13,185 nucleotides of DNA from an uncultured Atopobium sp. Its GTDB lineage: Bacteria; Actinomycetota; Coriobacteriia; Coriobacteriales; Atopobiaceae. Below, piece after piece: positions 1 to 6,529 of the stretch (the stretch's first letter is position 1; each line of letters opens with the position of its first letter). The DNA lies in the NCBI GenBank assembly GCA_900555335.1, contig USKU01000028.1:1-13185 (forward strand), read 5' to 3'. A program made the position numbers and the translations under genes. The notes under the pieces were generated by a model that saw only the letters and a program-made list of their open reading frames with translations, was not told where the DNA came from and did no database searches.

Positions 1-1
1 C

Positions 2-1465
2 CTCTCTAACCGCTACATTTCTGACCGATTCTTGCCGGATAAGGCAATTGACCTGGTAGATGAGGCGGCTTCAAGACTTCGCATGGAGCTTGATTCCATG
101 CCAGCAGAGATTGATGCGGTTGATCGTCAGCTCACTCAGATGCAGATCGAGGAGCAGGCCCTGATGAAGGAGGAAGACGCTGCTTCTAAGGAGCGCCTGG
201 AGAACCTTCGCGCAGAGATTGCTACAACTCAGGAGAAGCTGGATGGCATGAAGGCCAACTGGCAGAACGAGCGTGGCGCAATTGACCTGGTACAGGACTT
301 GAAATCCCAGATTGAGGACGCAAAGACGCAGATGGAGCGCGTGACCCGCGAGGGAGATTTGGCGCAGGCATCTGAGCTTCGTTACAGCACTATTCCAGAG
401 CTTGAGCGCAAATATGATGAGGCAGAAAAAGCCCTTCTCGCCAAGCAGGAAGACGGCGGAATCCTCAAGGAAGAGGTCACTACGGACGAGATTGCCGAGG
501 TAGTTTCTTCGTGGACCGGCGTACCTGTGTCCAAGATGATGCAGGGCGAGATGGACAAGCTCAAGAACCTTGAGGACCAGCTTCACCTGCGTGTTATTGG
601 TCAGGACGACGCTGTTTCCGCAGTTGCTGCAGCAGTCCGTCGTTCTCGCGCAGGCCTGGCAGATCCAAACAAGCCTCTGGGCAGCTTCTTCTTCCTGGGC
701 CCAACCGGCGTAGGTAAGACTGAGCTGGCAAAGGCGCTGGCAGAACTGCTGTTTGACGACGAGCGCTCGCTGGTCCGCATTGATATGTCTGAGTACATGG
801 AGAAGTTCTCGGTCCAGCGACTCATTGGCGCACCTCCAGGATACGTGGGCTATGACGAGGGTGGCCAGCTCACCGAGGCAGTTCGCAGGCATCCATACTC
901 CGTCATCTTGCTGGACGAGATGGAGAAGGCTCATCCTGACGTCTTCAACATCTTGCTACAGGTTCTGGACGACGGTCGTCTGACGGACGGTCAAGGTAGG
1001 GTAGTGAGCTTCAAGAACACCATCATTATCATGACCAGTAACGTTGGTTCGCAGTTCATTGCTGGTGCTGGTGAAGAGGGCCTTACCGAAGAGTCCAGGA
1101 AGCAGGTCATGGAGGCACTGCGTAGCTCCTTCCGCCCTGAGTTCTTGAACCGTATCGACGACGTGGTTGTCTTCCAGCCTCTGGGTCTTGAGGACATCGA
1201 GCGCATCGTGGACATTCAGCTCAAGGATGTTCGTAGCAGACTTGCGAGCGAGCGCATGACGCTGGAGCTTTCCGAGGCTGCAAAGCAGTCGCTGGCTCTT
1301 GACGGCCTGGATCCTGTTTACGGCGCTCGTCCTCTGAAGCGACTGATTCAGCGTCGCGTTGTTGACCAGGTAGCAAACTTGATTATTGCAGGTGAGCTGC
1401 ATGAGGGCGATACTGTTCTGGTTGATACTGACGAGAACGGCAACTTGGTTGCTCGCAAGAAGTAA
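2..1465 (+). CDS. clpB: ATP-dependent chaperone ClpB, C-terminal part (5' end outside window)
   Basis: This is the C-terminal half or more of the ClpB/Hsp100 disaggregase, a cytosolic hexameric AAA+ machine that works with DnaK/DnaJ/GrpE to pull proteins out of aggregates. The frame is open from base 2 and begins with the end of the first AAA domain (SNRYISDRFLPDKAIDLVDE), so the TTG at 32 is not a real start. A long charged coiled coil follows at about nt 90-460, the M-domain that separates ClpB from ClpA/ClpX. The second AAA domain has Walker A GPTGVGKT (nt 698-721), pore loop GYVGYDEGG, Walker B VILLDE, sensor 1 TSN and sensor 2 GARPLKR. It ends in DENGNLVARKK and TAA, with no sign of damage. 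A small gene starts directly behind it. Heat-shock control is usual for the family, but the promoter is outside the window. Confidence 0.97.
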   Translation, partial: LSNRYISDRFLPDKAIDLVDEAASRLRMELDSMPAEIDAVDRQLTQMQIEEQALMKEEDAASKERLENLRAEIATTQEKLDGMKANWQNERGAIDLVQDLKSQIEDAKTQMERVTREGDLAQASELRYSTIPELERKYDEAEKALLAKQEDGGILKEEVTTDEIAEVVSSWTGVPVSKMMQGEMDKLKNLEDQLHLRVIGQDDAVSAVAAAVRRSRAGLADPNKPLGSFFFLGPTGVGKTELAKALAELLFDDERSLVRIDMSEYMEKFSVQRLIGAPPGYVGYDEGGQLTEAVRRHPYSVILLDEMEKAHPDVFNILLQVLDDGRLTDGQGRVVSFKNTIIIMTSNVGSQFIAGAGEEGLTEESRKQVMEALRSSFRPEFLNRIDDVVVFQPLGLEDIERIVDIQLKDVRSRLASERMTLELSEAAKQSLALDGLDPVYGARPLKRLIQRRVVDQVANLIIAGELHEGDTVLVDTDENGNLVARKK

Positions 1466-1477
1466 GTGAGGCTGCGC

Positions 1478-1768
1478 ATGTGTGACGAGACAAAGAGGGC
1501 CGAGAAGTCCGAGCTACAGACCGTGGCACACGAGGACGTTGCGACGGCTACACCGCAGGTCGCGGCTGCTGCGACGGCGAAACCACAGGTCGCCGCGCAG
1601 CCAGCGGCGCACAAGGCCACGGCGCACAAGGACGCAGATTCCAAGAAAGCGCAGGTTGTTGACCCGGAGTTTGCTCGCGCGGAAAACGAAGACGATGACG
1701 GTTACGACCCGTATTCCGATCGTCGTCCCGTGAGCGAGCCTCTCTTTGAGCGCGATCCCTGGAGCTAG
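1478..1768 (+). CDS. small Ala-rich/acidic hypothetical protein downstream of clpB
   Basis: I do not recognise this protein (96 aa from ATG 1478; 100 aa if GTG 1466 is used). I prefer ATG 1478 because GAGG lies six bases before it; the GTG directly follows the clpB stop. There is no signal peptide or membrane segment. The first two thirds is low-complexity, rich in Ala, Lys, Thr, Gln and His (repeats such as ATPQVAAAATAKPQVAAQ and KATAHK), and is probably disordered. The last third is acidic and aromatic (ENEDDDGYDPYSDRRP then EPLFERDPWS) and looks like a defined short tail motif. Its position within a few bases of clpB, with a shared terminator at 1872-1906, suggests co-transcription with the chaperone. 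Any role in proteostasis is inference from position alone. Confidence 0.6.
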   Translation: MCDETKRAEKSELQTVAHEDVATATPQVAAAATAKPQVAAQPAAHKATAHKDADSKKAQVVDPEFARAENEDDDGYDPYSDRRPVSEPLFERDPWS

Positions 1769-1774
1769 ACGATA

Positions 1775-1843
1775 GGGTTTCTCGTCAGGCGCGGGTACGG
1801 GTTCGCGGGGTGACGCGAGTGCACGGGTTTCTCGCCAGGTGCG
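1775..1843 (+). repeat. short imperfect direct repeat (2 x 19 nt)
   Basis: GGGTTTCTCGTCAGGCGCG (1775-1793) recurs as GGGTTTCTCGCCAGGTGCG (1825-1843), 17 of 19 bases identical, 50 nt apart. It lies between the small post-clpB gene and the terminator. Function unknown. Confidence 0.4.
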
Positions 1844-1871
1844 CTCTTACTGCGTGCTAAGCTCTACGAAC

Positions 1872-1906
1872 AAAGCCGCTGGTACATGACGTATCAGCGG
1901 CTTTTT
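1872..1906 (+). terminator. Rho-independent terminator of the clpB operon
   Basis: AAAGCCGCTG (1872-1881) pairs with CAGCGGCTTT (1895-1904). GTAC/GTAT extends the stem inward to 14 bp including one G-U pair, leaving a five-base loop. A run of T closes it. It marks the end of the clpB transcript and the edge of the AT-rich island. Confidence 0.85.
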
Positions 1907-1939
1907 GCGTGCGGCTTGGCGTTACGTTCATGATTGTGA

Positions 1940-2028
1940 GCCTGAAAAGTGCATCATGTTTGAGTAAACTTACTCAGACATGATGAGAAAAACCGGCAAA
2001 TTGCTCAGACAAGGTGCACTTTTCCGGC
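1940..2028 (+). repeat. repeat array R1: one inverted and two direct 28-nt units, 31-nt period
   Basis: There are three related 28-nt units. One is inverted (1940-1967) and two are direct (1970-1997 and 2001-2028), the direct pair starting exactly 31 nt apart with a 3-nt spacer. Read in the direct sense the units begin TTACTCA or TTGCTCA and end TTTTCAGGC, AAAACCGGC or TTTTCCGGC. The inverted unit and first direct unit make a near-perfect 16-bp inverted repeat (1952-1967 with 1970-1985, one G-U pair). The last unit ends on the first base of the IS30 left end. The architecture is the same as array R3. Confidence 0.8.
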
Positions 2029-2066
2029 TTGAATTCTCATCGCAAGTGCAACAACAAAAGACAAGG

Positions 2067-2133
2067 TAGTGACCCATGGGTCTACAATGGCGCTTACGAC
2101 AACGTTCATTGAAAGGATTTCCATGGGTCACTA
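2067..2133 (+). promoter_or_regulatory. inverted repeat that can sequester the transposase start codon
   Basis: TAGTGACCCATGG (2067-2079) is the exact reverse complement of CCATGGGTCACTA (2121-2133), which contains the transposase ATG at 2123. A transcript entering from outside the element would fold this 13-bp stem over the start. Several insertion sequences use such hairpins to block translation from read-through transcripts. Its function here is inferred. Confidence 0.5.
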
Positions 2134-2333
2134 TAGCCATCTTAGCATTGAAGAGCGCGAAGACATTATGGTCTGGTGGAAAAATCATGAAAGTATAAGG
2201 CACAGACCTCTCATCAATTAGTGATGAAGAGATTGAGGCAGTATATAATGAGCTCAATCTGAGGCCACGTAAGCGACTGGGTTGGAAGTGCCCTTGGGAA
2301 GTTTACCATCACCAAACGTTGCACTTGCTTTGA
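2123..2333 (+). pseudogene. IS30-family transposase remnant (N- and C-terminal ends fused by deletion)
   Basis: From ATG 2123 the translation MGHYSHLSIEEREDIMVWWK is the typical start of an IS30-type transposase (helix-turn-helix region). After about 23 codons the sequence jumps to GTDLSSISDEEIEAVYNEL and NLRPRKRLGWKCPWEVYHHQ, the typical C-terminal end of the same family (compare the common PKGTD and NRPRKRLG motifs), stopping at TGA 2331-2333 inside the right inverted repeat. The join is near 2190-2200 and shifts the frame; reading on in the first frame reaches a stop at 2218-2220. The whole DDE catalytic core is missing, so the product cannot be an active transposase. Confidence 0.9.
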
Positions 2334-2342
2334 GAATTCAAG

Positions 2343-2559
2343 AGCGAAAAGCCCTTATCGGACAGTTATTTAGAAACTGATTTTCCAAAGAGTGTCACAT
2401 CTTCTCCGATTCGTATCCCGTATAGAAGGGTCAAGCAAGTGTCGCATGAATTTCATTATATATAAGACAGCTTTATTTAGAATCAGTTGAAGGACACACG
2501 TAAGATGGAGAAGTTGGAGTTTAAATGCACTTTACTCGAATATTCCTCCCCACAATCTC
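2343..2559. other. non-coding stretch between IS30 remnant and ATPase gene
   Basis: This is AT-rich sequence with no plausible gene on either strand. The only structure noted is an 8-base inverted repeat, AACTGATT (2375-2382) with AATCAGTT (2481-2488). I see no clear terminator for the minus-strand ATPase gene that ends at 2560. Confidence 0.5.
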
Positions 2560-3846
2560 TTATGCCCCCAAGGTATCGATCGGAATAACATATATCCCAT
2601 CCGAGCGCCGTCTACGCGCCATCGTCCCTTTACCGAGCAGCACAGCCATAAAGCTAGGCTTAGGATTTCTTGCTGCAGGATTAGCAGCCACCTTTCTCGC
2701 AACTCTTATGAGATTCGCAGCCGCATCTTCCACTTTAGATTCCCCCATCTTGATTTCAATGGCTGCCCATCGACCATCCGTCAATTCAATAATGGCGTCA
2801 ACCTCAAGCCCATCGGCGTCCGCATAATATCGTAAAGATCCCCCATACGACTTAGGCAAAGCGGAAACGTAAACGGACAAATCATGAATGCAGAGTGACT
2901 CAATCAATAAACCAAAAAGCTGTCCGTCTTTAAGTAAGCGTGAAGAGTCGACACCTAATAAACTGGCCACGAGAGACGTATCGCAGAAATATCGTTTTGG
3001 TTTCGTGCGCAGCCTTGACTTTGACCTGATTGGCGCATCCCAGCCCGAGAGCTCCTCAATAAAATAGTTGCGTCTAAACTCTTCAAGGTATGAGGATATG
3101 GTCCCATCCACCGGAGCTATATTGTCAAAGGCAGCAATATCATCTCTCACGGTACCCAGCGTTGCACTCGTTGCTACATTTCGTGCAAGAGATGCAGCTA
3201 TGCGGCGGGACAGAAGTGGACTTTTCCCCGCGCGAGGCATGCTTACATCAAAAAGTGCATTAAGATACTCATCGGTAACGGCCCTTGGATCCGCCAATTT
3301 TTTTGTTTGAAGAGCCGGCCATCCACCGCGGCATACAATATTGGCTAAATCGGCGAGATCAATATGAGATTGCGCCGGTTGGAAGGAATCTTCAAAGAGT
3401 CCCAAAAGAGATACTGCTCCCGTAGAATCTCCAGTCTCTGCAAGACTCATAGTATGCATACGCAACCGTGCAATGCGTCCTGCTCCACTATGTCTTTTTT
3501 CATCCTCGGGAGGAGTGGAGGAGCCTGTCAAAATAAACTGTCCCGGCTTATTTGCACTATCATCAATCCTATGACGTACAATATTCCATATAGCAGGTAT
3601 ATCTTGCCACTCGTCAATAACATGAGGGGCATCACCAACAAGAGCAAGCTGTGGATCATCCATATAGATCTGTTCGGATTCATCCACACGTGTCACACTC
3701 TCGCCAAATGACTGTGCCGTCCAGGATTTCCCCGACCAACGAGGACCACAAAGTTCTATACCACCAAAGGTATCCAGAAGGACCTGCACCTGTGAATCAA
3801 TAATACGAGGAATGTATGTTACCGGCTTAAACTTTGAATATCTCAT
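2560..3846 (-). CDS. AAA ATPase with C-terminal DUF4143 domain
   Basis: This 428-aa protein has the usual length for the ATPase family that pairs an AAA_14-type domain with DUF4143 (COG1373). The ATPase half has Walker A GPRWSGKS (residues 34-41), Walker B HVIDEW (75-80) and a sensor-like ILTGSS (105-110). The C-terminal half carries YFCDTSLVASLLG (286-298), then LIESL, EVDAII and AAIEIKMG (residues about 314-368). The spacing of E, D and E-x-K resembles a PD-(D/E)XK nuclease core, as known for DUF4143 proteins. It has no membrane segment. ATG 3846 is supported by a strong AGGAAGGGGG ribosome site. It is transcribed alone, divergently from the TetR gene. Its cellular role is not established; the family is patchily distributed and often found in accessory DNA, and the base composition fits a transferred gene. 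The repeat array R2 lies just upstream of its likely promoter. Confidence 0.88.
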   Translation of the reverse strand: MRYSKFKPVTYIPRIIDSQVQVLLDTFGGIELCGPRWSGKSWTAQSFGESVTRVDESEQIYMDDPQLALVGDAPHVIDEWQDIPAIWNIVRHRIDDSANKPGQFILTGSSTPPEDEKRHSGAGRIARLRMHTMSLAETGDSTGAVSLLGLFEDSFQPAQSHIDLADLANIVCRGGWPALQTKKLADPRAVTDEYLNALFDVSMPRAGKSPLLSRRIAASLARNVATSATLGTVRDDIAAFDNIAPVDGTISSYLEEFRRNYFIEELSGWDAPIRSKSRLRTKPKRYFCDTSLVASLLGVDSSRLLKDGQLFGLLIESLCIHDLSVYVSALPKSYGGSLRYYADADGLEVDAIIELTDGRWAAIEIKMGESKVEDAAANLIRVARKVAANPAARNPKPSFMAVLLGKGTMARRRRSDGIYVIPIDTLGA

Positions 3847-3870
3847 AAGACCCCCTTCCTCGTAAGAACT

Positions 3871-3901
3871 ATTGTAATGCCTGATGATAGCACAAATTCA
3901 A
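3871..3901 (-). promoter_or_regulatory. candidate promoter of the ATPase gene
   Basis: On the minus strand TTGAAT (3896-3901) and TACAAT (3871-3876) form a -35/-10 pair with a rather long 19-base spacer, 25 bases before the start codon. Array R2 begins 10 bases upstream of the -35 box. Confidence 0.4.
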
Positions 3902-3911
3902 CTCTTCATTG

Positions 3912-4003
3912 ATGATTTTCGAGGATTTCCATTTATGATTTTCGAGCTAACTCAACTATGTTTTTCGAGCCATTACATTGATGATTTTCGAAGGATTAAC
4001 CGC
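3912..4003 (+). repeat. repeat array R2: four direct units, exact 23-nt period
   Basis: The core ATGATTTTCGAG occurs at 3912, 3935, 3958 (ATGTTTTTCGAG) and 3981 (ATGATTTTCGAA), each exactly 23 nt after the last. The 11 bases between cores are unrelated. An inverted core, CTTCGAAAAT, lies at 4073-4082. The array sits between divergent genes, upstream of the ATPase promoter and before the TetR promoter, so it looks like a cluster of protein-binding sites. The cores resemble those of R1 and R3 (TGATG, a T-rich run ending in C, then GG). Confidence 0.8.
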
Positions 4004-4093
4004 AGTGAAGGAATTGCTGTACGCCGTTATTCCTCCTGAAATTCGCCGGCAAGAAGCTCGTTGTATCTCCAACTTCGAAAATACTGGAGCAAT

Positions 4094-4144
4094 TTCACAA
4101 GGAATAATAGCCGGTGTTATAAAGTGCGTACGCCATACGTATAC
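4094..4144 (+). promoter_or_regulatory. candidate tetR promoter with palindromic operator
   Basis: TTCACA (4094-4099), 18 bases, then TATAAA (4118-4123) is a plausible sigma-70 promoter. Directly after it come two short palindromes, GCGTACGC (4126-4133) and ATACGTAT (4135-4142), placed over the expected transcription start. TetR proteins commonly repress their own gene at such sites. The operator role is inferred. Confidence 0.42.
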
Positions 4145-4176
4145 AGCGATTATAAAAGCGGAGGGATCTGTGTTTT

Positions 4177-4812
4177 ATGAGTGAGCATAGTCTTGCTGCG
4201 CACAAGCAAAATACAATCCAAACCACAGAGATTGATGACAGTGTCGCACAAAAAGAAAGAATCATTGCAGCCGCCTATTCTATTGGGGCAAAACAAGGAC
4301 TTGCCGCAATTTCCGCACGAGGAGTCGCACGGAATGCAAATGTTTCAGTTGGCTACTTGTACAAACTCTTTCCTTCAAAGAGCGACATCATGGTTGCGGC
4401 CGCTGAACGTTACTTTGAGCACACTCTCTTCCAGGAAATATGTCATATCAACGTGGAAGAATCATACGTCGAGTATTGCAAGAGACTTTGGGATTGCGCC
4501 TCTGCAGCAGTTGCTGTCTTTAGGAGAGACTGGTTAAGGGACTGGAAAGATCTTCCAAAAGCCGATCTTCTCGCCGCCCAAATTCGCATGGATACCATGC
4601 TTGAACATGCAAAGTCAGGACTTGAAAAAGTTCTCACACAAGATGAGCATATTGATTGGAAAACACTACCGGCAGAGATAGATGTAGCGTCTATTACGAC
4701 GTTTACCGTGCGTGCCATGTTGGATTCCTTACGCGAGAAAAACGCCGATTGCACGGTACTGTTTACGCTCCTTGAACGCGGACTTTACGATACCGGCCGG
4801 CATAATCTCTAA
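4177..4812 (+). CDS. TetR/AcrR-family transcriptional regulator
   Basis: This 211-aa protein has an N-terminal TetR helix-turn-helix: KERIIAAAYSIGAKQGLAAI (residues 26-45) followed by the recognition part VARNANVSVGYLYKLFPSK (50-68) and the usual aromatic IMVAAAERYF. The C-terminal two thirds is helical and family-specific, forming the ligand pocket and dimer face; the ligand cannot be read from the sequence. ATG 4177 is preceded by GGAGGG (4160-4165) at a slightly long distance of 11 bases. The HsmA-like membrane protein gene follows on the same strand about 135 bp on, so the regulator probably controls itself and that gene. About 25 residues precede the HTH, slightly longer than usual. Confidence 0.9.
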   Translation: MSEHSLAAHKQNTIQTTEIDDSVAQKERIIAAAYSIGAKQGLAAISARGVARNANVSVGYLYKLFPSKSDIMVAAAERYFEHTLFQEICHINVEESYVEYCKRLWDCASAAVAVFRRDWLRDWKDLPKADLLAAQIRMDTMLEHAKSGLEKVLTQDEHIDWKTLPAEIDVASITTFTVRAMLDSLREKNADCTVLFTLLERGLYDTGRHNL

Positions 4813-4949
4813 AATAGCGTCTGACCAAAGCATCGTGAACCAAACCGTATTGTTGTTCACACTATGGCAACTAGCATCAATACCGTCCATAAATCACGAC
4901 CAAATGCTTGAACCAAAAGGTAGAGCAATATGTATGGGACAGTGTCTTT

Positions 4950-5414
4950 ATGCTTGGATTTGCTACGGTAGCGATTACAGGTGCGCTCGTTTTTTATACT
5001 ATTGGCGTTTTTGCCGAACGCCAGTCGGGCACACTTAAACTGAGTCATATCGTGCTTTTTTACTTGGGGTTTACGTGTGACACAACAGGAACAGCATGTA
5101 TGTCTTTTATTGCACAAAACGGCTCTCAGAATCCGGTACATGCGACGACCGGAGCACTTGCAATTATCCTTATGATCGTACACGCAGTATGGGCAACCAT
5201 TGTGTATTCCAAGAAAAATCCTACAACGCTCGCTCGCTTCCATCGTCTCAGTATTGGAGTTTGGCTTGTGTGGCTTGTGCCTTACATTTGCGGCATGCTC
5301 ATGGGAATACCGGCTCTTGCCATAGGACCAAACCTCGCGCTTGGTATAGCGATTGGTATAGCCTTCGTCATTGGCCTCATTGCATATCAATGCAAACCAT
5401 GTGCTCGCACGTAG
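4950..5414 (+). CDS. hsmA: HsmA-family membrane protein (putative haem/oxidative stress protein)
   Basis: This small integral membrane protein has about five hydrophobic segments. It matches my recollection of the HsmA family: FYTIGVFAE near the N-terminus, LSHIVLFYLGFTCDTTGT, HATTGALAIILMIVHAVWAT and a later FHRLSIGVWLVWLVPY. Several conserved-looking His lie in or next to membrane segments and could bind haem. In Clostridioides difficile HsmA is a haem-binding membrane protein paired with a MarR-type sensor and protects against oxidants; here the partner would be TetR. The frame is open to a TTG at 4908, but I prefer ATG 4950 (154 aa), because MLGFATVAITGALVFYT resembles the family start. 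Neither start has a strong ribosome site. The C-terminus is unusual: an extra hydrophobic segment ending in a CKPC pair. Confidence 0.72.
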   Translation: MLGFATVAITGALVFYTIGVFAERQSGTLKLSHIVLFYLGFTCDTTGTACMSFIAQNGSQNPVHATTGALAIILMIVHAVWATIVYSKKNPTTLARFHRLSIGVWLVWLVPYICGMLMGIPALAIGPNLALGIAIGIAFVIGLIAYQCKPCART

Positions 5415-5436
5415 CTATGAAAGGATAATTTGGCGA

Positions 5437-5442
5437 TATAAT
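5437..5442 (+). promoter_or_regulatory. possible -10 box before the flavodoxin remnant
   Basis: A perfect TATAAT lies 45 bases before the flavodoxin start, but no good -35 box stands at the right distance. A 6-bp inverted repeat, GTCGGC (5445-5450) and GCCGAC (5465-5470), follows and may be an operator or leader hairpin. Confidence 0.28.
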
Positions 5443-5486
5443 GCGTCGGCACTACATTACACCAGCCGACCGATAGGAATCCTTAC

Positions 5487-5606
5487 ATGAATCCTTTGAT
5501 TGTGTACTACTCATATTCAGGCATAACAAGAAAGCTCGTGGAAGACATTGCACTCATTACGGACGGAGAACTACAAGAGCTTGAACCTCAAGATCCGTAT
5601 TCGCCT
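5487..5606 (+). pseudogene. flavodoxin, truncated to its N-terminal ~40 residues
   Basis: From ATG 5487 the translation MNPLIVYYSYSGITRKLVED, continuing to ELQELEPQDPYSP, is the start of a flavodoxin: first beta strand, the FMN-phosphate loop (YSYSGITR) and the strand ending in a LEPQDPY-like motif. Flavodoxins need about 140-180 residues, but homology stops near 5606. The open frame continues to 5789 with unrelated sequence that overlaps the metallophosphoesterase gene on the other strand, so that tail is an accident of the break. The fragment lacks the rest of the FMN site and cannot be functional. It marks a deletion or recombination boundary in the island. Confidence 0.75.
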
Positions 5607-5637
5607 ATTACTTCTTTTTATTGTCACCCTAATCGCT

Positions 5638-6498
5638 CTACAAAAATGGCAATACGTAGGTATTCATCCAGTTCCAAGAAGCCATATCCCACGACTCCAA
5701 GCCCAGCTCTTCTGAAGTTACCACTCTGGCCGACGTGCCCTCAACCAGAAGCATGCTGCCATCTCCAACGGCTATCAAATGTGGCGTAAGACTGAACGTA
5801 TCGCAAAAAATCAACTTTGATTTTGTACGTGCACCATCTTTGGTAGGAATCTCCCATATATCAATGGATTCAACGGGAGTATGTCCAACAATTTGATTGA
5901 CACCAGGAAGCGGATCTTGATAGAGCTCTGATAAATCCGCCCAAAGTGGACTGGCAATTTCGCTTCCACCACGACCTGGCCCTGCACTGTCAAGTGCAGC
6001 GAGAGCTTTATCGTCTCCACGTCGAAACATTTCATTGAGAGCATCGGAAAGCGTACAAGGAGTTTCCCTTTGGTCTGACGTAAGAAAGCGATAAGCCCAC
6101 TCCCTTGTTATGCCCGCGTGTGTTACTACATAATTGCCCACAACGCATGCCATCTGAATCTTCATATAGGTAAGCGCTTCCGAAACTTCTTTATAGAGAT
6201 CGGTATGCGTACCAGGCCCTGGAATACCTCGTAAATATTGCATGTCATGGTTTCCTAGGACAAAATCAACATCAAGACCATGCTTTCTTTTACCGTCAAT
6301 CCATGTTAAAAAGTCATCAATCGCATCCAACATAATCGAGCGGTTGGAGTGCCACTCATCAACATAGTCCCCGCAAAACACAACGCGATTAACATCCAGT
6401 TTCTTTATCGCTTGGTCAACTCGACTTAAAATGAGATCTTCTTTAAGGTGCATATCTCCTATGACAAGTGTTTTTGCTTTGTTTTCGGAATTACTCAT
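5638..6498 (-). CDS. metallophosphoesterase (calcineurin-like, PPP-type)
   Basis: This 286-aa soluble protein carries the full metal-binding motif set of calcineurin-like phosphoesterases in order: GDMH (residues 14-17), GDYVDE (43-48), GNHD (82-85), VVTHAG (about 124-129) and GHTP (about 226). It therefore probably hydrolyses phosphate esters using two metal ions. The spacing and the GDxxDE/GNHD/GHTP pattern resemble the bacterial serine/threonine phosphatase or diadenosine tetraphosphatase side of the family, but the substrate cannot be told. ATG 6498 has a GAGAGG ribosome site five bases upstream. It lies 31 bp downstream of the toxin-like gene on the same strand, so the two could share a transcript. 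Its 3' end abuts the flavodoxin break, but the protein itself looks complete. Confidence 0.88.
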   Translation of the reverse strand: MSNSENKAKTLVIGDMHLKEDLILSRVDQAIKKLDVNRVVFCGDYVDEWHSNRSIMLDAIDDFLTWIDGKRKHGLDVDFVLGNHDMQYLRGIPGPGTHTDLYKEVSEALTYMKIQMACVVGNYVVTHAGITREWAYRFLTSDQRETPCTLSDALNEMFRRGDDKALAALDSAGPGRGGSEIASPLWADLSELYQDPLPGVNQIVGHTPVESIDIWEIPTKDGARTKSKLIFCDTFSLTPHLIAVGDGSMLLVEGTSARVVTSEELGLESWDMASWNWMNTYVLPFL

Positions 6499-6529
6499 CT
6501 TTGCCTCTCAAGAAGTTAGTTTCAAAAAT

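Larger units (their letters stand above)
2028..2342 (+). mobile_element. internally deleted IS30-family insertion sequence, both terminal inverted repeats present
   Basis: The left end (2028-2052, starting CTTGAATTCTCATCGCAAG) and right end (2318-2342) are inverted repeats of 25 bases with two mismatches. Between them lie the first codons and the last codons of an IS30-type transposase with the middle deleted, so only 315 bp remain of an element that is normally about 1 kb. The first 65 bp reappear as a solo end at 6771-6835 with two differences. Since both ends survive, a full-length relative elsewhere in the genome could in principle still recognise it. I see no clear target duplication. 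Confidence 0.88.

Noticed and set aside
71..934. 287-aa minus-strand frame inside clpB
   Set aside because: Antisense shadow of a well-conserved gene, with Cys/Leu-rich nonsense composition.
1970..2257. Minus-strand 95-aa frame across the IS30 remnant
   Set aside because: It is the antisense of the transposase fragments and the R1 repeats, with no protein-like composition.
3978..4184. 68-aa frame before the TetR gene
   Set aside because: It starts inside repeat array R2, runs through the promoter region and overlaps the TetR start; it resembles no family.
4712..5038. 108-aa frame linking the end of TetR to the start of HsmA
   Set aside because: It overlaps both real genes in another frame and has no ribosome site or family resemblance.
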